Part shown: positions 15,045-26,271 of the stretch, piece by piece
How positions within the stretch are numbered: position 1 is the stretch's first letter
Layout of the letters: each line of letters begins with the position of its first letter
Assembly (NCBI RefSeq): GCF_027620315.1
Contig: NZ_JAPNNL010000076.1
Span: 1-32,470, forward strand
Reading direction: 5' to 3'
Origin: Nonomuraea corallina
GTDB taxonomy: Bacteria; Actinomycetota; Actinomycetes; Streptosporangiales; Streptosporangiaceae
Length of the DNA stretch: 32,470 nt
Program-made: the position numbers and the translations under genes
The notes under the pieces: generated by a model
What the model was told of the DNA's origin: nothing
Database searches by the model: none
What the model saw: the letters and a program-made list of their open reading frames with translations, nothing else

Positions 15045-16694
15045 GTGCAGTTCATCGTGCGGCCCTATGTCTGCGGGGGTCTCGGCCGGATCGACGGCGC
15101 CCTGCTCGACAAGCTGTCCTCCGCCGGCCCGCGCGTGCGGCCCGCGCTTCAGACGGCCGAGGCGGCGCTGTTCAGCTCCGCCCCGCTGCCTCCCTATCAG
15201 CGGTCCGGCGAGGGGTTCGCGTTCTCCTGGGGAGAGCGCCGGCCCGCCGGCGACCGGTCGGCGCCGGTCTCCGACTGGATGGCGGTCGCCGAGACGTACG
15301 AGACTCCCGGCCTGATCGGCGACGGCGCGCGGGTGACGCTGCACGCGGGCGCGCTCGGGCTGGTCGACGTCTACCACGTCAGGATCGGCGAGGCGGTCTA
15401 CTTCTCGTCCCTGATCCAGCCGCTGCTGACGCTGGCGCCGCTGGAGATCGACTGGTCGGCGTGGGCGTCGATCCTGCGGGTCACGTTCCCGCTGGGCGAG
15501 GCGACGCCCTACCGGGCGATCAAACGGCTGTCCGGCTCCGGCGCGCTGGTGTGGGACGGCGACCGGCTGTCCACCGAACGCAGGCTGCCGCGCTGGCTGC
15601 GCGAGGAGCCCTACGAGACGTGGGTCAGCGCCGGTGAGATCGTGGAGCTGCTGCACGAGGTCTACAAGGACTACGACGGCCGCAAGCTGCTGGTGCCGAT
15701 CAGCGGCGGCTACGACTCGCGGCTGCTGGGCAGCGTGGCCAAGGCGCGCGGGTTCGACGTGGAGTCGTGGACCACGAGCCCCGACGACGGCACCGACACC
15801 GACATCGCCTTCGCCCGGGCGATCACCCGCGAGCTGGGCATCCCGCACCGGGTGATCACCCAGGACCCGGCCGCCTACCCCGCCGACGCCGCCGCGGTGG
15901 CGCGCAGGCTGGAGTACCTGACGCCGCACCACGCCTGGTACGCCCGGTTCGCCAAGGAGGTCCACGAGTCGGGCCGGATCCTCGTCGACGGCCTGGCCGG
16001 CGGGCCGCTGCTGAAGAACTTCATGGTCAGCGGCGCCGCGCTGGAGGCCACCGGCCAGGCCGAGCGGTCGGCGGCCGTGCTCGGCTCGCTGAGCCTCGGG
16101 GCGCCGTCGCAGCCGTTCCTGTCGGAGGCGGCCGAGGCGTGGACGGCCGAGACGGTGCGCGAGCAGTTCGCCGTGGCCACCTCGATGCTCCACGGCCACC
16201 GGGCCGAGCTGCCGCTGTCGGTGCTCCACACCCGCACCGTGCGCGGCATCGCCCGCTCCGCGGTCAACCTGGTGGGGCCCGAGGCGTCGTTCGCGGCGCC
16301 GTTCATCCATCCTGACTTCTTCGACGCGGCCCTGTCGGTGGGCGTGGCCCGCAAGGACCGGGGCCGCTTCTACCGCGAGGTGCTGCACGCCGCCGATCCG
16401 CGGGTGGCGGCGCTGCCCTCGACCAACGTGGTCAAGCAGCCGTTGCGGCGGGTGCCGCTGCGCTCCACGGCCGCCCCGGCGCGCGAGTACTCCCACCGGA
16501 TGCTGCGGGTGGTGGCCACGCGGGTGCCCGGCCTGCTGTCGGACGAGCTGCACGCGCTGGTCGCGGACGGGCCTGACGCGCTGACCCGGTTCAACGGGTG
16601 GAACGACCGGTTCTGGGTACGCGGACTGGTTCTTTTCGGGCTGTGGCTGAGTGACTTCGAGAATGATCTGACTGACCTGTCCGCACCGTTCTAG
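15045..16694 (+). CDS. Asparagine synthetase-like ATP-dependent amide ligase without glutaminase cysteine
   Basis: 549 residues. The C-terminal synthetase half has the PP-loop SGGYDSR (220-226) that binds ATP pyrophosphate, so the protein should adenylate a carboxylate. The N-terminal domain is shortened, and the first residues are MQFIVRP instead of Met-Cys, so the Ntn glutaminase nucleophile is missing; it cannot obtain ammonia from glutamine in the standard way. Known relatives with this loss include beta-lactam synthetase and lasso-peptide cyclases. The start is GTG with AAGGG 10 nt upstream. It is divergent from the composite glycosyltransferase (70-bp gap) and probably shares regulation with it, hinting at amidation or condensation on a glycan or peptide. 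Substrate unknown. Confidence 0.85.
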   Translation: MQFIVRPYVCGGLGRIDGALLDKLSSAGPRVRPALQTAEAALFSSAPLPPYQRSGEGFAFSWGERRPAGDRSAPVSDWMAVAETYETPGLIGDGARVTLHAGALGLVDVYHVRIGEAVYFSSLIQPLLTLAPLEIDWSAWASILRVTFPLGEATPYRAIKRLSGSGALVWDGDRLSTERRLPRWLREEPYETWVSAGEIVELLHEVYKDYDGRKLLVPISGGYDSRLLGSVAKARGFDVESWTTSPDDGTDTDIAFARAITRELGIPHRVITQDPAAYPADAAAVARRLEYLTPHHAWYARFAKEVHESGRILVDGLAGGPLLKNFMVSGAALEATGQAERSAAVLGSLSLGAPSQPFLSEAAEAWTAETVREQFAVATSMLHGHRAELPLSVLHTRTVRGIARSAVNLVGPEASFAAPFIHPDFFDAALSVGVARKDRGRFYREVLHAADPRVAALPSTNVVKQPLRRVPLRSTAAPAREYSHRMLRVVATRVPGLLSDELHALVADGPDALTRFNGWNDRFWVRGLVLFGLWLSDFENDLTDLSAPF

Positions 16695-16713
16695 TTACAG
16701 CGAGAAGAACGGG

Positions 16714-16744
16714 CCGTAACATCACGATTACGGAGAGGTCTCCG
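16714..16744 (+). terminator. Two adjoining hairpins after the asparagine synthetase-like gene
   Basis: CCGTAA (16714-16719) pairs with TTACGG (16728-16733), and CGGAGA (16731-16736) pairs with TCTCCG (16739-16744) around GG. The two share three bases, so only one can form at a time. They begin 20 nt past the stop codon and probably terminate this gene. Confidence 0.45.
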
Positions 16745-16831
16745 GGGTATTAAATCTCGCACAGCATAAGCGGGTTCCGGAAAGCCAACGGGCTGGTAGT
16801 GTTCGGCCCGTAAGCGCCGCACACGCGGGCG

Positions 16832-16848
16832 CCGGATCACAAATCCGG
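16832..16848 (+). promoter_or_regulatory. Dyad upstream of treS
   Basis: CCGGAT (16832-16837) and ATCCGG (16843-16848) are exact inverted repeats with a 5-bp spacer, about 118 bp before treS. It may be an operator. The rest of 16745-16965 holds no gene I can support and no clear promoter. Confidence 0.35.
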
Positions 16849-16965
16849 GCCCGACAAGGGCATGGATTCGCAGGGATGACGACTCCACGCGGCGCGGTCA
16901 CCAGATATGAACGCCGGGGCAACCGGTGACTTCGTCCTGCCCACATCTCTTTCTGTGAGCGACAC

Positions 16966-18658
<1,693 letters not shown>

Positions 18659-18672
<14 letters not shown>

Positions 18673-20931
18673 CGGGCACCTGGGCACGGGCCGCGCGGCG
18701 GGCGGGGATGAGCGCCACCGCGAGGGCCGTGCCCACCGCCAGCAGCACCGCGGTGGCCAGCGTCACCGGCGAGGGCGGGCGGCCGATCCCGGCGCCCACC
18801 CCGCTGGTGTGACCCTGCAGGTCGATCAGCCCGGTCACCACCGACACCCCGGCCACCGCGCCCACCACCACGCCCAGCACCACGAGCAGGCCGGTGCCGG
18901 TCACCAGCGTGGCCATCACCTGGCGGGGCGTCAGCCCCATCGCCTTCAGCACGGCCAGGTCGGCGTCGTGGTCGCGCAGCCCGAGCGCGCTGGCGGTCAG
19001 CAGGTTGGCCAGGCCGATCAGGGTCAGCACGGCGATCAGCGCCACGATCACCACCCGGATCATCGCCAGCCGGTCGGCGGGGTTGACCGCGGCCTGCACC
19101 TCCAGGCTCTCCCCCGACCCGGCCAGCAGCCGCGCCGCCACCTCGTCGCGGTCGGCGCCGGGATGCAGGGCGAGCGCGTAGTACTCAGGCGGCACGGAGT
19201 CCTTGGCCGCCAGGCTGTCGAGCCCGACCGACAGCACCTCGCCGTCCTGGTCGGGCTCGACGGTGCGGCCCACGACGCGCACGATCAGCGGCGAGCCGCC
19301 CACGGTCAGCCGCACCCGGTCGCCGATCTTCACCCCGAGCAGGTCGAGCAGCCCCTGGCCGGCCACGGCCTCGCCCGGCTCGGCGTACATGCGGCCCTCG
19401 ACGACGGGGAACGGGTAGCGGTCGGAGGTCGAGCCGCCGATGGCCCGGACCAGGACCGAGCGGCCCTCGCCGGGGGCCAGCGCGTTCACGTCGGTGCCCG
19501 GATAGACGGCGGCCACGTCGCGGTCGGCGCGGGCCAGCCGGGCCGCCTGGGCCGTCTCCAGCTTGCCTGGCCGTACGAGGAGCGCGGCGTGCTGGCCGAC
19601 CTGCTCGGGGTTGCGGGCGAAGTTGTCGAGCGTCGCCCACACGCCCAGGCCGATCGTGACCATCATCATGGGCACGGCCAGCCCGAACACGGTCAGGAAC
19701 GCGGGCACCCGGCGGGTGAAGGCGTCCCTGGCCCCCAGCACGAGCGCCGGCGGGAGCCGTACCAGCAGAGCCAGTCTGGCGAGCCGGGACAGGCGGCCGC
19801 CCGGCGGCTGGGTGGAGGCCGCAGGGATGGGCGGGGTGCGCCCGCCGCGCCAGGCCGGCACGCCCACCGCGGCCAGCACGACCAGCGCGGTGCCGGCGAC
19901 GATGGTGAGCACGGGCATCGGCGCGACGGAGGTGGCGCCGAGCGCCGCCACGGTGGCGGCCCAGCCGGCGACCGCGCCGAGCGCGACCCCGAGCAGGCCG
20001 AGAGCGCCGTGCTCGACCAGCAGCAGCAGCGCGACCTGGCCGCGGGTGAAGCCCATGGACTTGAGCGTGGCCAGGTCGCGGAGCTGGGTCAGCACCCGCC
20101 CGCCGGCCGCGTTGGCCAGCGCGAGCGCCGCCGCCACCAGGCCGACCACGCCGAACAGCGCGAGCAGGGTGCCGAGCAGCCGGTTGTCGAGCTCCATCGC
20201 GGCCCTGATCTCCCGCCAGGTGTAGAGCCGCTGCAACTGGTCGTCCAGCATGACGACGACCCGCTGGGAGACCACCTGCGCGGCGTCGGCGTCGGCCAGC
20301 CGCAGCCCGGTCACCCACTCGCTGCGGCCCAGCATCGGCTCGATCCGGTCGAGCGCCTCGGGCAGCACCCACGCCAGGCCGGGCGTCCACTCGGGGTAGA
20401 AGCCCTGGTCGGCGGTGTCGGCGATGCCGCGCACGTAGAGGGTGTGGCGCTGGCCGCTGAGCGCGATCACGGTGAACGGGGCGCCGATCCGCAGGCGCAG
20501 GTCGCGGGCGAAGGAGTGCTCGACGACCACGCCGTCGGGCTGCGCCGCGTCGAGCCAGCGGCCCTCCACGAGCGCGGGGTGCGCCACGCGGGGCGGGGTC
20601 GCGGGCATCGCGCGCAGCGAGGCGGGCTCGCGCCTGCCTTCCTGCATGGCGGTGACGGGGGCCGAGCGGTACGGGCCCGCCGTGGCGGTCACCCCGTCGA
20701 GCGCCTGCACGCCGGTGAGCTGGGCGGTGTTGTCGCGGGTGTAGAGCCAGACGTGGGCGCCCTCGGTCTGGGCGAACAGGCCGCGCCACGGGTTGGTGGA
20801 GTCCTCCAGGAGCGTCACCGCGGTGATCAGCGCCGCCACGATGCCGGCCACGGCGAGCACGGTCAGCGTCGCCTGGCCCCTCCGCGCCCGCAGGTCCGCC
20901 CTGATCCAGCGGCTGCCCGCCAGTGCCGTGC

Positions 20932-20935
<4 letters not shown>
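18659..20935 (-). CDS. FtsX/MacB-type ABC transporter permease
   Basis: 758-residue membrane protein with the duplicated FtsX layout of actinobacterial ABC-3 permeases. There is a first TM near residues 22-42, a large extracytoplasmic domain, a block of three to four TMs, another TM near the centre, a second extracytoplasmic domain, and three TMs at the C-terminus: about eight in all. The ATG overlaps the ATPase stop (ATGA). Such pairs usually power mechanotransmission, lipoprotein or lipid extraction, or antimicrobial-peptide resistance rather than nutrient import. Substrate unknown. Convergent with treS. Confidence 0.9.
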
Positions 20936-21662
<727 letters not shown>

Positions 21663-21666
<4 letters not shown>

Positions 21667-22169
21667 GCGAGGTCCTCCTGACACCTTTCGAGCCAGTCGA
21701 GATCGGCTTGGAGGTGCAGCATGGCACCTTCGATGAGCAGTGTCGCGACCTTATCCTCGGGCGGGGTGCGGTCGAGGAGTTCGTTGAGGTCCTTCATCAG
21801 CGACAGGTAGTGGCGGCGCTGCCGGTTGATCAGCACCATCCGGTCGGCGATGCCGGTCATCGGGGCGAGCACAAGCTTCATGAAGAACTCGTCACGCACC
21901 CGCGGGCCCTCGGTCGGCTCGTCCACCCACAGATCGAGCACGTCGCGGCCCTTGGCGGTGAGATAGTAGACCTTCTTGTTGGGCCGGTTGGACTGCTCGA
22001 CGTCCACGGCCCGGACCAGGCCGTCCTTCTCCAGCCGGCCCAACGTCACGTAGATCTGGCCGATGTTGGGCGACGGGTACGCGCTGCCGAAGGTCTGTTC
22101 GAGCGCCTGTTTCAGCTCGTAGCCATGGGCAGGCTCCTTGGCCAGCAGCGCCAGCAGGTGAAGCCTCAC
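21663..22169 (-). CDS. PadR family transcriptional regulator
   Basis: 168 residues. The N-terminal winged helix begins LLALLAKEPAHGYELKQAL and includes PNIGQIYVTLGRLEKDGLV and YYLTAKG, the hallmark of PadR repressors. The C-terminal helical part (about 85-168) is the Vir-type dimerisation domain. The GTG start at 22169 has GGGGAGG upstream. It heads an operon with an ABC exporter pair, a common arrangement in which the regulator represses the exporter until a ligand binds. The intergenic region has inverted GTTACAT/ATGTAAC elements that are good candidate binding sites and could also touch the divergent sugar operon. Confidence 0.93.
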
Positions 22170-22187
22170 CGCCTCACCTCCCCGTTT

Positions 22188-22275
22188 GTGTTACGGATGC
22201 GTTACATGCATTCCCGTTGACCACCAGATTACCGGTGTGCATAACATGAATGCATCTACCTAACACGTATGTAAC
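22188..22275. promoter_or_regulatory. Nested inverted repeats between padR-type gene and sugar operon
   Basis: Three pairs of exact inverted repeats are nested: GTGTTA (22188-22193) with TAACAC (22261-22266), GTTACAT (22201-22207) with ATGTAAC (22269-22275), and ATGCATT (22206-22212) with AATGCAT (22249-22255). The region is AT-rich for this genome. ATGT/ACAT half-sites are the pattern reported for PadR operators. The sites flank the probable promoter of the sugar operon. Confidence 0.5.
22217..22245 (+). promoter_or_regulatory. Promoter for the sugar-uptake operon
   Basis: TTGACC (22217-22222), 17 bp, then CATAAC (22240-22245), agreeing well with a housekeeping sigma factor. The predicted start is near 22252, about 50 nt before the first lipoprotein gene. 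Confidence 0.55.
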
Positions 22276-22300
22276 CTCTGCGCACAAGGAGGAAATAGCG

Positions 22301-23548
22301 GTGTTCCGTCGTCTGGCGCTCGTCCTCGCCGTCCTCACGGCGACGGGATGCGCGGCGACGGGTGATGAAGGTGGCGACACGGCTCGGACCGGAGGCACCG
22401 GCCCGATCACGTTCGCCACCGGGCGCGACACCACGGCGTACCTTCAACCCTTGCTGGATCGCTGGAACCAGGCCCACCCGGCCGAGAAGGTGACGCTCAT
22501 CGAACTGCCCGAGGCGGCCGATGAGCAGCGCGCCCAGATGGTGGCCAACTTGCAGGCCCGCAGCACCCGTTACGACGTGCTCGGGCTGGACGTGGTGTGG
22601 ACCGCGGAGTTCGCGGAGAACGGCTGGATCATCCCCTTGGAGCGCGGGTCCTTCCCGCTCGACAAGTTCCTGCCGCCCGTCGTGAAGACCGCGATCTACA
22701 AGGACAAGCTGTGGGCGGTCCCGTACACGAGCAACGCGGGGCTGCTCTACTACCGCACCGACCTGGTGAGGAAGCCGCCCCGAACATGGGCGGAGCTTCG
22801 CCAACAAGCCCAACAGATCACGAAAAAGCACGATATCGAGGGTTATGCCGGACAGTTTCTCGCGTACGAGGGGCTGACCGTCAACTTCTCCGAGGCCGTG
22901 CAGTCGGCGGGAGGGCAGATCCTCAGCACCGACGGCACCCAGGTGACCCTCGACCCCGCCTCCGCGACGACCGCGCTGGAGTTCCTCCAGCAGGGCCTGC
23001 GCGAGGGCTGGATCCCCGAAGAGTCGCTGAACTACAAGGAGGAGGAGTCGCGCCTCGCCTTCCAGGAAGGCCGGCTCGCCTTCGCCCGCAACTGGCCGCA
23101 CGCCTACGGCCCGGCCAGGAACAGGCTCGGCGACAAGATCGCGGTCACCACGCTGCCGGGCCCCGACGGCCCGGGGAGCAGTTCGCTGGGCGGCATCAAC
23201 CTGGCGATCAGCGCCTACTCGCAGCACCAGCAGACCGCGACGGAGTTCATCCGTTACTTCACGAGCCTGGAGAACGAGCGCCGGGTGCTCACCGAGGGAT
23301 CGTTCCCCCCGGTGTGGACCGAGCTCTACGACGATCCCGAGCTCATCGAGCGCTTCCCGTACCTGCCCGTACTCAAAGAGAGCATCCTCGCCGCCGAGCC
23401 GCGCGCGGCGAGCCCGCACTACAACCAGCTCAGCCTGGTGATCGCGAGCACGGTCGCCAAAGCGCTCAACCCCCCGATCAGCGAGACCGCGGACGACGTG
23501 GCGGTCTCGTTGAAAGCCGAACTTGAAGAAATCATCCGAACACAGTGA
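22301..23548 (+). CDS. Sugar ABC transporter substrate-binding lipoprotein (trehalose/maltose type)
   Basis: 415 residues. The N-terminus MFRRLALVLAVLTATGC is a lipoprotein signal with the lipidated cysteine at 17, so the mature protein is anchored outside the membrane. The rest is a family 1 solute-binding protein; DVVWTAEFAENGWIIPL, PYTSNAGLLYYR and GYAGQFLAYEGLTVNFSEAVQSAGG are like the trehalose/maltose binding proteins of the ThuE/LpqY type. The start is GTG at 22301 with AAGGAGG 8-9 nt upstream; the ORF is open 17 codons further back without signal features. First gene of the operon and 8 bp from a second, different binding protein. Confidence 0.92.
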   Translation: MFRRLALVLAVLTATGCAATGDEGGDTARTGGTGPITFATGRDTTAYLQPLLDRWNQAHPAEKVTLIELPEAADEQRAQMVANLQARSTRYDVLGLDVVWTAEFAENGWIIPLERGSFPLDKFLPPVVKTAIYKDKLWAVPYTSNAGLLYYRTDLVRKPPRTWAELRQQAQQITKKHDIEGYAGQFLAYEGLTVNFSEAVQSAGGQILSTDGTQVTLDPASATTALEFLQQGLREGWIPEESLNYKEEESRLAFQEGRLAFARNWPHAYGPARNRLGDKIAVTTLPGPDGPGSSSLGGINLAISAYSQHQQTATEFIRYFTSLENERRVLTEGSFPPVWTELYDDPELIERFPYLPVLKESILAAEPRAASPHYNQLSLVIASTVAKALNPPISETADDVAVSLKAELEEIIRTQ

Positions 23549-23556
23549 GGCAAGCC

Positions 23557-24882
23557 ATGCGAAACGGCAGAGCAGCAGCGATCCTGGCCGGTCTGGCGGT
23601 GGCGGTAGCCGCCTGCGGCAACGCGCCGACGGCCTCCGACCCCGCCTCGTCCGCTCCCGCCGCCTCCGAGAGCGCCGGCGGCAAGACGCTCGAGGGCGTC
23701 ACGCTCGAGGTGGCCGCCAAGTGGACCGGCGAGGAGCAGAAGAACTTCGAGCAGGTGCTCAAGGCCTTCTCCGACAAGACCGGCGCCAAGGTCACCTACG
23801 CCTCCACCGGTGAGGACACCGGCGCCTACCTCGGCCCGCGCATCCAGGGCGGCAGCCCGCCCGACGTGGCGATCCTGCCGCAGCCGGGCCTGGTCCAGCA
23901 GTACGCCGAGCAGAAGGCGCTCAAGCCGCTCACCGACGACGTCACCAAGGAGATCGACGCCAACTACACCGAGTACTGGAAGGAGCTCGGCTCCGCCGAC
24001 GGCCAGGTGTACGGCGTGCTGATCAAGGCGGCGCACAAGTCCCTGGTCTGGTACCAGTCGAAGGCCTTCGAGGACGCCGGCGTGCAGCCGCCGACCACAT
24101 GGGACGAGCTGGTGACCGCCTCGCAGACGATCGCCGACTCCGGCACCGCGCCGTTCTCGTTCTGCGGCGCCTCCGGCTGGACGCTGACCGACCTGTTCGA
24201 GAACGTCTACCTGTCCTCGGCCGGCCCGGAGAAGTACGACCAGCTCTCCAAGCACGAGATCCCCTGGACCGACCCCAGCGTCGCCACCGCCCTGGAGAAG
24301 ATCGCGCAGATCGCCGGCAAGAAGGAGTTCGTCGCCGGCGGCACCTCCGGCGCGCTGCAGACCGACTTCCCGACCTGCGTCACCAAGGTCTACGGCGAGA
24401 AGGAGGCCGCGATGGTGATCGAGGCCGACTTCGTCGCCGTCACGGCCGAGGAGTCCGGCGCCAAGGTCGGCGAGGACGCCAAGTACTTCCCGTTCCCGAA
24501 GGTGGGCGACACCGCGCCGGTCGTGCTCGGCGGTGACGTCGCGGTGGCCATGAAGGACTCGCCCGGCGCCATGGCGCTGCTGCAGTTCCTGGCCTCCAAG
24601 GAGGGCGGCGAGATCTGGGCCAAGCTGCCCGGCTACCTGTCCCCCAACAGGAACGTCTCCCCCGACAACTACCCGAACGAGATGACCAAGCAGCTCGGCC
24701 AGACGATCGTCTCGGCCGGTGAGTCGGTCCGCTACGACATGTCCGACCTCGCGCCCAGCGCCTTCGGCGGCACCGACGGCAAGGGCGAGTGGAAGGTCCT
24801 GCAGGACTTCCTGCGCGACCCGAGTGACGTCAAGGGCGCCCAGGAGGCGCTGGAGGCCGAGGCCAAGAAGGCCTGGAAGTAA
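23557..24882 (+). CDS. Alpha-glucoside-type ABC substrate-binding lipoprotein
   Basis: 441 residues. Lipobox VAAC with C20 ends a clear signal peptide, followed by a Ser/Ala/Pro linker and a solute-binding domain. The sequence (LEVAAKWTGEEQKNFEQVL, GSPPDVAILPQPGLV, FCGASGWTLTDLFENVYL) is of the AglE alpha-glucoside binding family. Codon use is extremely biased (Lys almost all AAG), suggesting high expression. I chose the ATG at 23557, with GAGG upstream, over the GTG at 23545 that overlaps the previous stop. The following permeases are AglF/AglG-like, so this is probably their main partner. Confidence 0.93.
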   Translation: MRNGRAAAILAGLAVAVAACGNAPTASDPASSAPAASESAGGKTLEGVTLEVAAKWTGEEQKNFEQVLKAFSDKTGAKVTYASTGEDTGAYLGPRIQGGSPPDVAILPQPGLVQQYAEQKALKPLTDDVTKEIDANYTEYWKELGSADGQVYGVLIKAAHKSLVWYQSKAFEDAGVQPPTTWDELVTASQTIADSGTAPFSFCGASGWTLTDLFENVYLSSAGPEKYDQLSKHEIPWTDPSVATALEKIAQIAGKKEFVAGGTSGALQTDFPTCVTKVYGEKEAAMVIEADFVAVTAEESGAKVGEDAKYFPFPKVGDTAPVVLGGDVAVAMKDSPGAMALLQFLASKEGGEIWAKLPGYLSPNRNVSPDNYPNEMTKQLGQTIVSAGESVRYDMSDLAPSAFGGTDGKGEWKVLQDFLRDPSDVKGAQEALEAEAKKAWK

Positions 24883-24888
24883 AGAGGC

Positions 24889-26271
24889 ATGGCCGTGACC
24901 GAAAGGTTGGACGGCCCCCAGGACCCGCCCGTGGACTCCACGGGCGGGCCTACCTCGGGACCTGATACCCCCCCTAAGAGACGACGCCTCGGCCCGTCAC
25001 CCACGATCGCCATCATCTTCCTCATGCCGGCGGCCCTGCTGCTCGGCATCTGGGTGGTCTACCCGATCGGCTACTCGATCTTCCGAAGCCTGTTCGACGC
25101 CTCTGGGCAGACGTTCGTCGGGCTGGAGAACTACGGGACCATCTTCAGCGACGGCGGCACGCTGCGGACCATCCGCAACAACCTGATCTGGGTGGTCGTC
25201 GCCCCGATCGTGGTCACCACGATCGGCCTGATCTTCGCGGTGCTGACCGAGCGGATCAAGTGGGCGACCGCGTTCAAGCTGATCGTCTTCATGCCGATGG
25301 CCGTCTCGCTGATGGCCGCCGGCGTCATCTTCCGGCTCGTGTACGACGAGGACCCCGACAAGGGCCTGGCCAACGCCGTCATGACCGTGGTGGGCGACAC
25401 GTTCTCCTCCGCGCAGGGCTACCCGGAGGCGCGCGCCCGGACCGGCGACGAGTCGCCGGTGGCCGCGGAGGAGGACGGCACCGTCGTCACCAAGCAGCCG
25501 GTCGAGGCAGGACAGCCCGTGCTGATCCCCATCGTGGGCGTCAAGCCGGAGGTGATGCCCGCGAACGCCCAGCCGGCCGTCGCGGCGACCGGCGGCGACG
25601 GGCTGGCCGGCACGGTGTGGTTCGACTTCACCCCCGGCGGCGGTGGCGTGAACGGTCAGCCGGACGCCACCGAGAAGGGCCTGCCGGGGATGACCGTGGA
25701 GGCGGTCAGCGACGGCCAGGTGGCGGCGACCGCGACGACGGCCGAGGACGGCTCGTTCCGGTTCGAGGGCCTGTCCCCGGGCTCCTATGTGGTGCGGCTG
25801 CCGGCGGACAACTTCACCGCCGCCTACAACGGCCTGACCTGGCTCGGCCCGACGCTGATCACTCCGGCGATCATCGGGGCGTTCGTCTGGGTGTGGGCCG
25901 GGTTCGCCATGGTGCTGATCGCGGCCGGCCTGGCGGCCATCCCGCGGGACGCGCTGGAGGCGGCCCGCATCGACGGCGCCAGCGAGTGGCAGGTGTTCCG
26001 CAGGATCACGGTGCCGCTGCTGTCGCCGGTCCTGCTCGTCGTCTTCGTGACGATGATCATCAATACCTTGAAGGTGTTCGACCTGGTGTTCATCATCGCA
26101 CCGCCGTCGGTCCAGCCGGAGGCGAACGTGATCGCGCTGGAGATGTGGCGCGTCTCGTTCGGCGGCGGGAACAACCAGGGACTCGGCAGCGCGCTGGCCG
26201 TCTTCCTGCTCATCCTGGTCCTGCCCTTCATGATCATGAATATCCGCAGGTTCAAGAGGGGCGACTCATGA
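24889..26271 (+). CDS. Alpha-glucoside ABC permease with inserted extracytoplasmic domain
   Basis: 460 residues, MalF/AglF type. A disordered cytosolic N-terminus (1-37) is followed by TM1 (about 38-62), TM2 (98-118), TM3 (128-148), a ~170-residue insert (150-320), TM4 (322-350), the EAA loop that contacts the ATPase (EAARIDGASEWQVFRRITVP, about 357-376), and two further TMs. The insert holds a segment (238-308: GTVWFDF, DATEKGLPGMTVEAV, DGSFRFEGLSPGSYVVRLP) that looks like an SdrD-B or carboxypeptidase-regulatory beta-sandwich. Ordinary permeases of this family are near 290-330 residues. GTG at 24895 has better spacing to AAAGAGG and may be the true start. Confidence 0.92.
   Translation: MAVTERLDGPQDPPVDSTGGPTSGPDTPPKRRRLGPSPTIAIIFLMPAALLLGIWVVYPIGYSIFRSLFDASGQTFVGLENYGTIFSDGGTLRTIRNNLIWVVVAPIVVTTIGLIFAVLTERIKWATAFKLIVFMPMAVSLMAAGVIFRLVYDEDPDKGLANAVMTVVGDTFSSAQGYPEARARTGDESPVAAEEDGTVVTKQPVEAGQPVLIPIVGVKPEVMPANAQPAVAATGGDGLAGTVWFDFTPGGGGVNGQPDATEKGLPGMTVEAVSDGQVAATATTAEDGSFRFEGLSPGSYVVRLPADNFTAAYNGLTWLGPTLITPAIIGAFVWVWAGFAMVLIAAGLAAIPRDALEAARIDGASEWQVFRRITVPLLSPVLLVVFVTMIINTLKVFDLVFIIAPPSVQPEANVIALEMWRVSFGGGNNQGLGSALAVFLLILVLPFMIMNIRRFKRGDS

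Noticed and set aside
14975..15055. Longer start for the composite glycosyltransferase, adding an N-terminus with NCTGC
   Set aside because: It would overlap the start of the divergent ligase gene, and the internal GTG at 14974 has a clear GGAGG.
13515..16553. 1012-codon minus-strand open frame across the ligase and composite glycosyltransferase genes
   Set aside because: It is a shadow of two well-supported genes in other frames, and its translation is dominated by Arg, Pro, Gly and Ala.
15045..16965. Lasso peptide cluster built around the asparagine-synthetase-like gene
   Set aside because: I found no precursor peptide, no RRE (B1) protein and no transglutaminase-like (B2) leader peptidase nearby; the neighbours are glycosyltransferases and treS.
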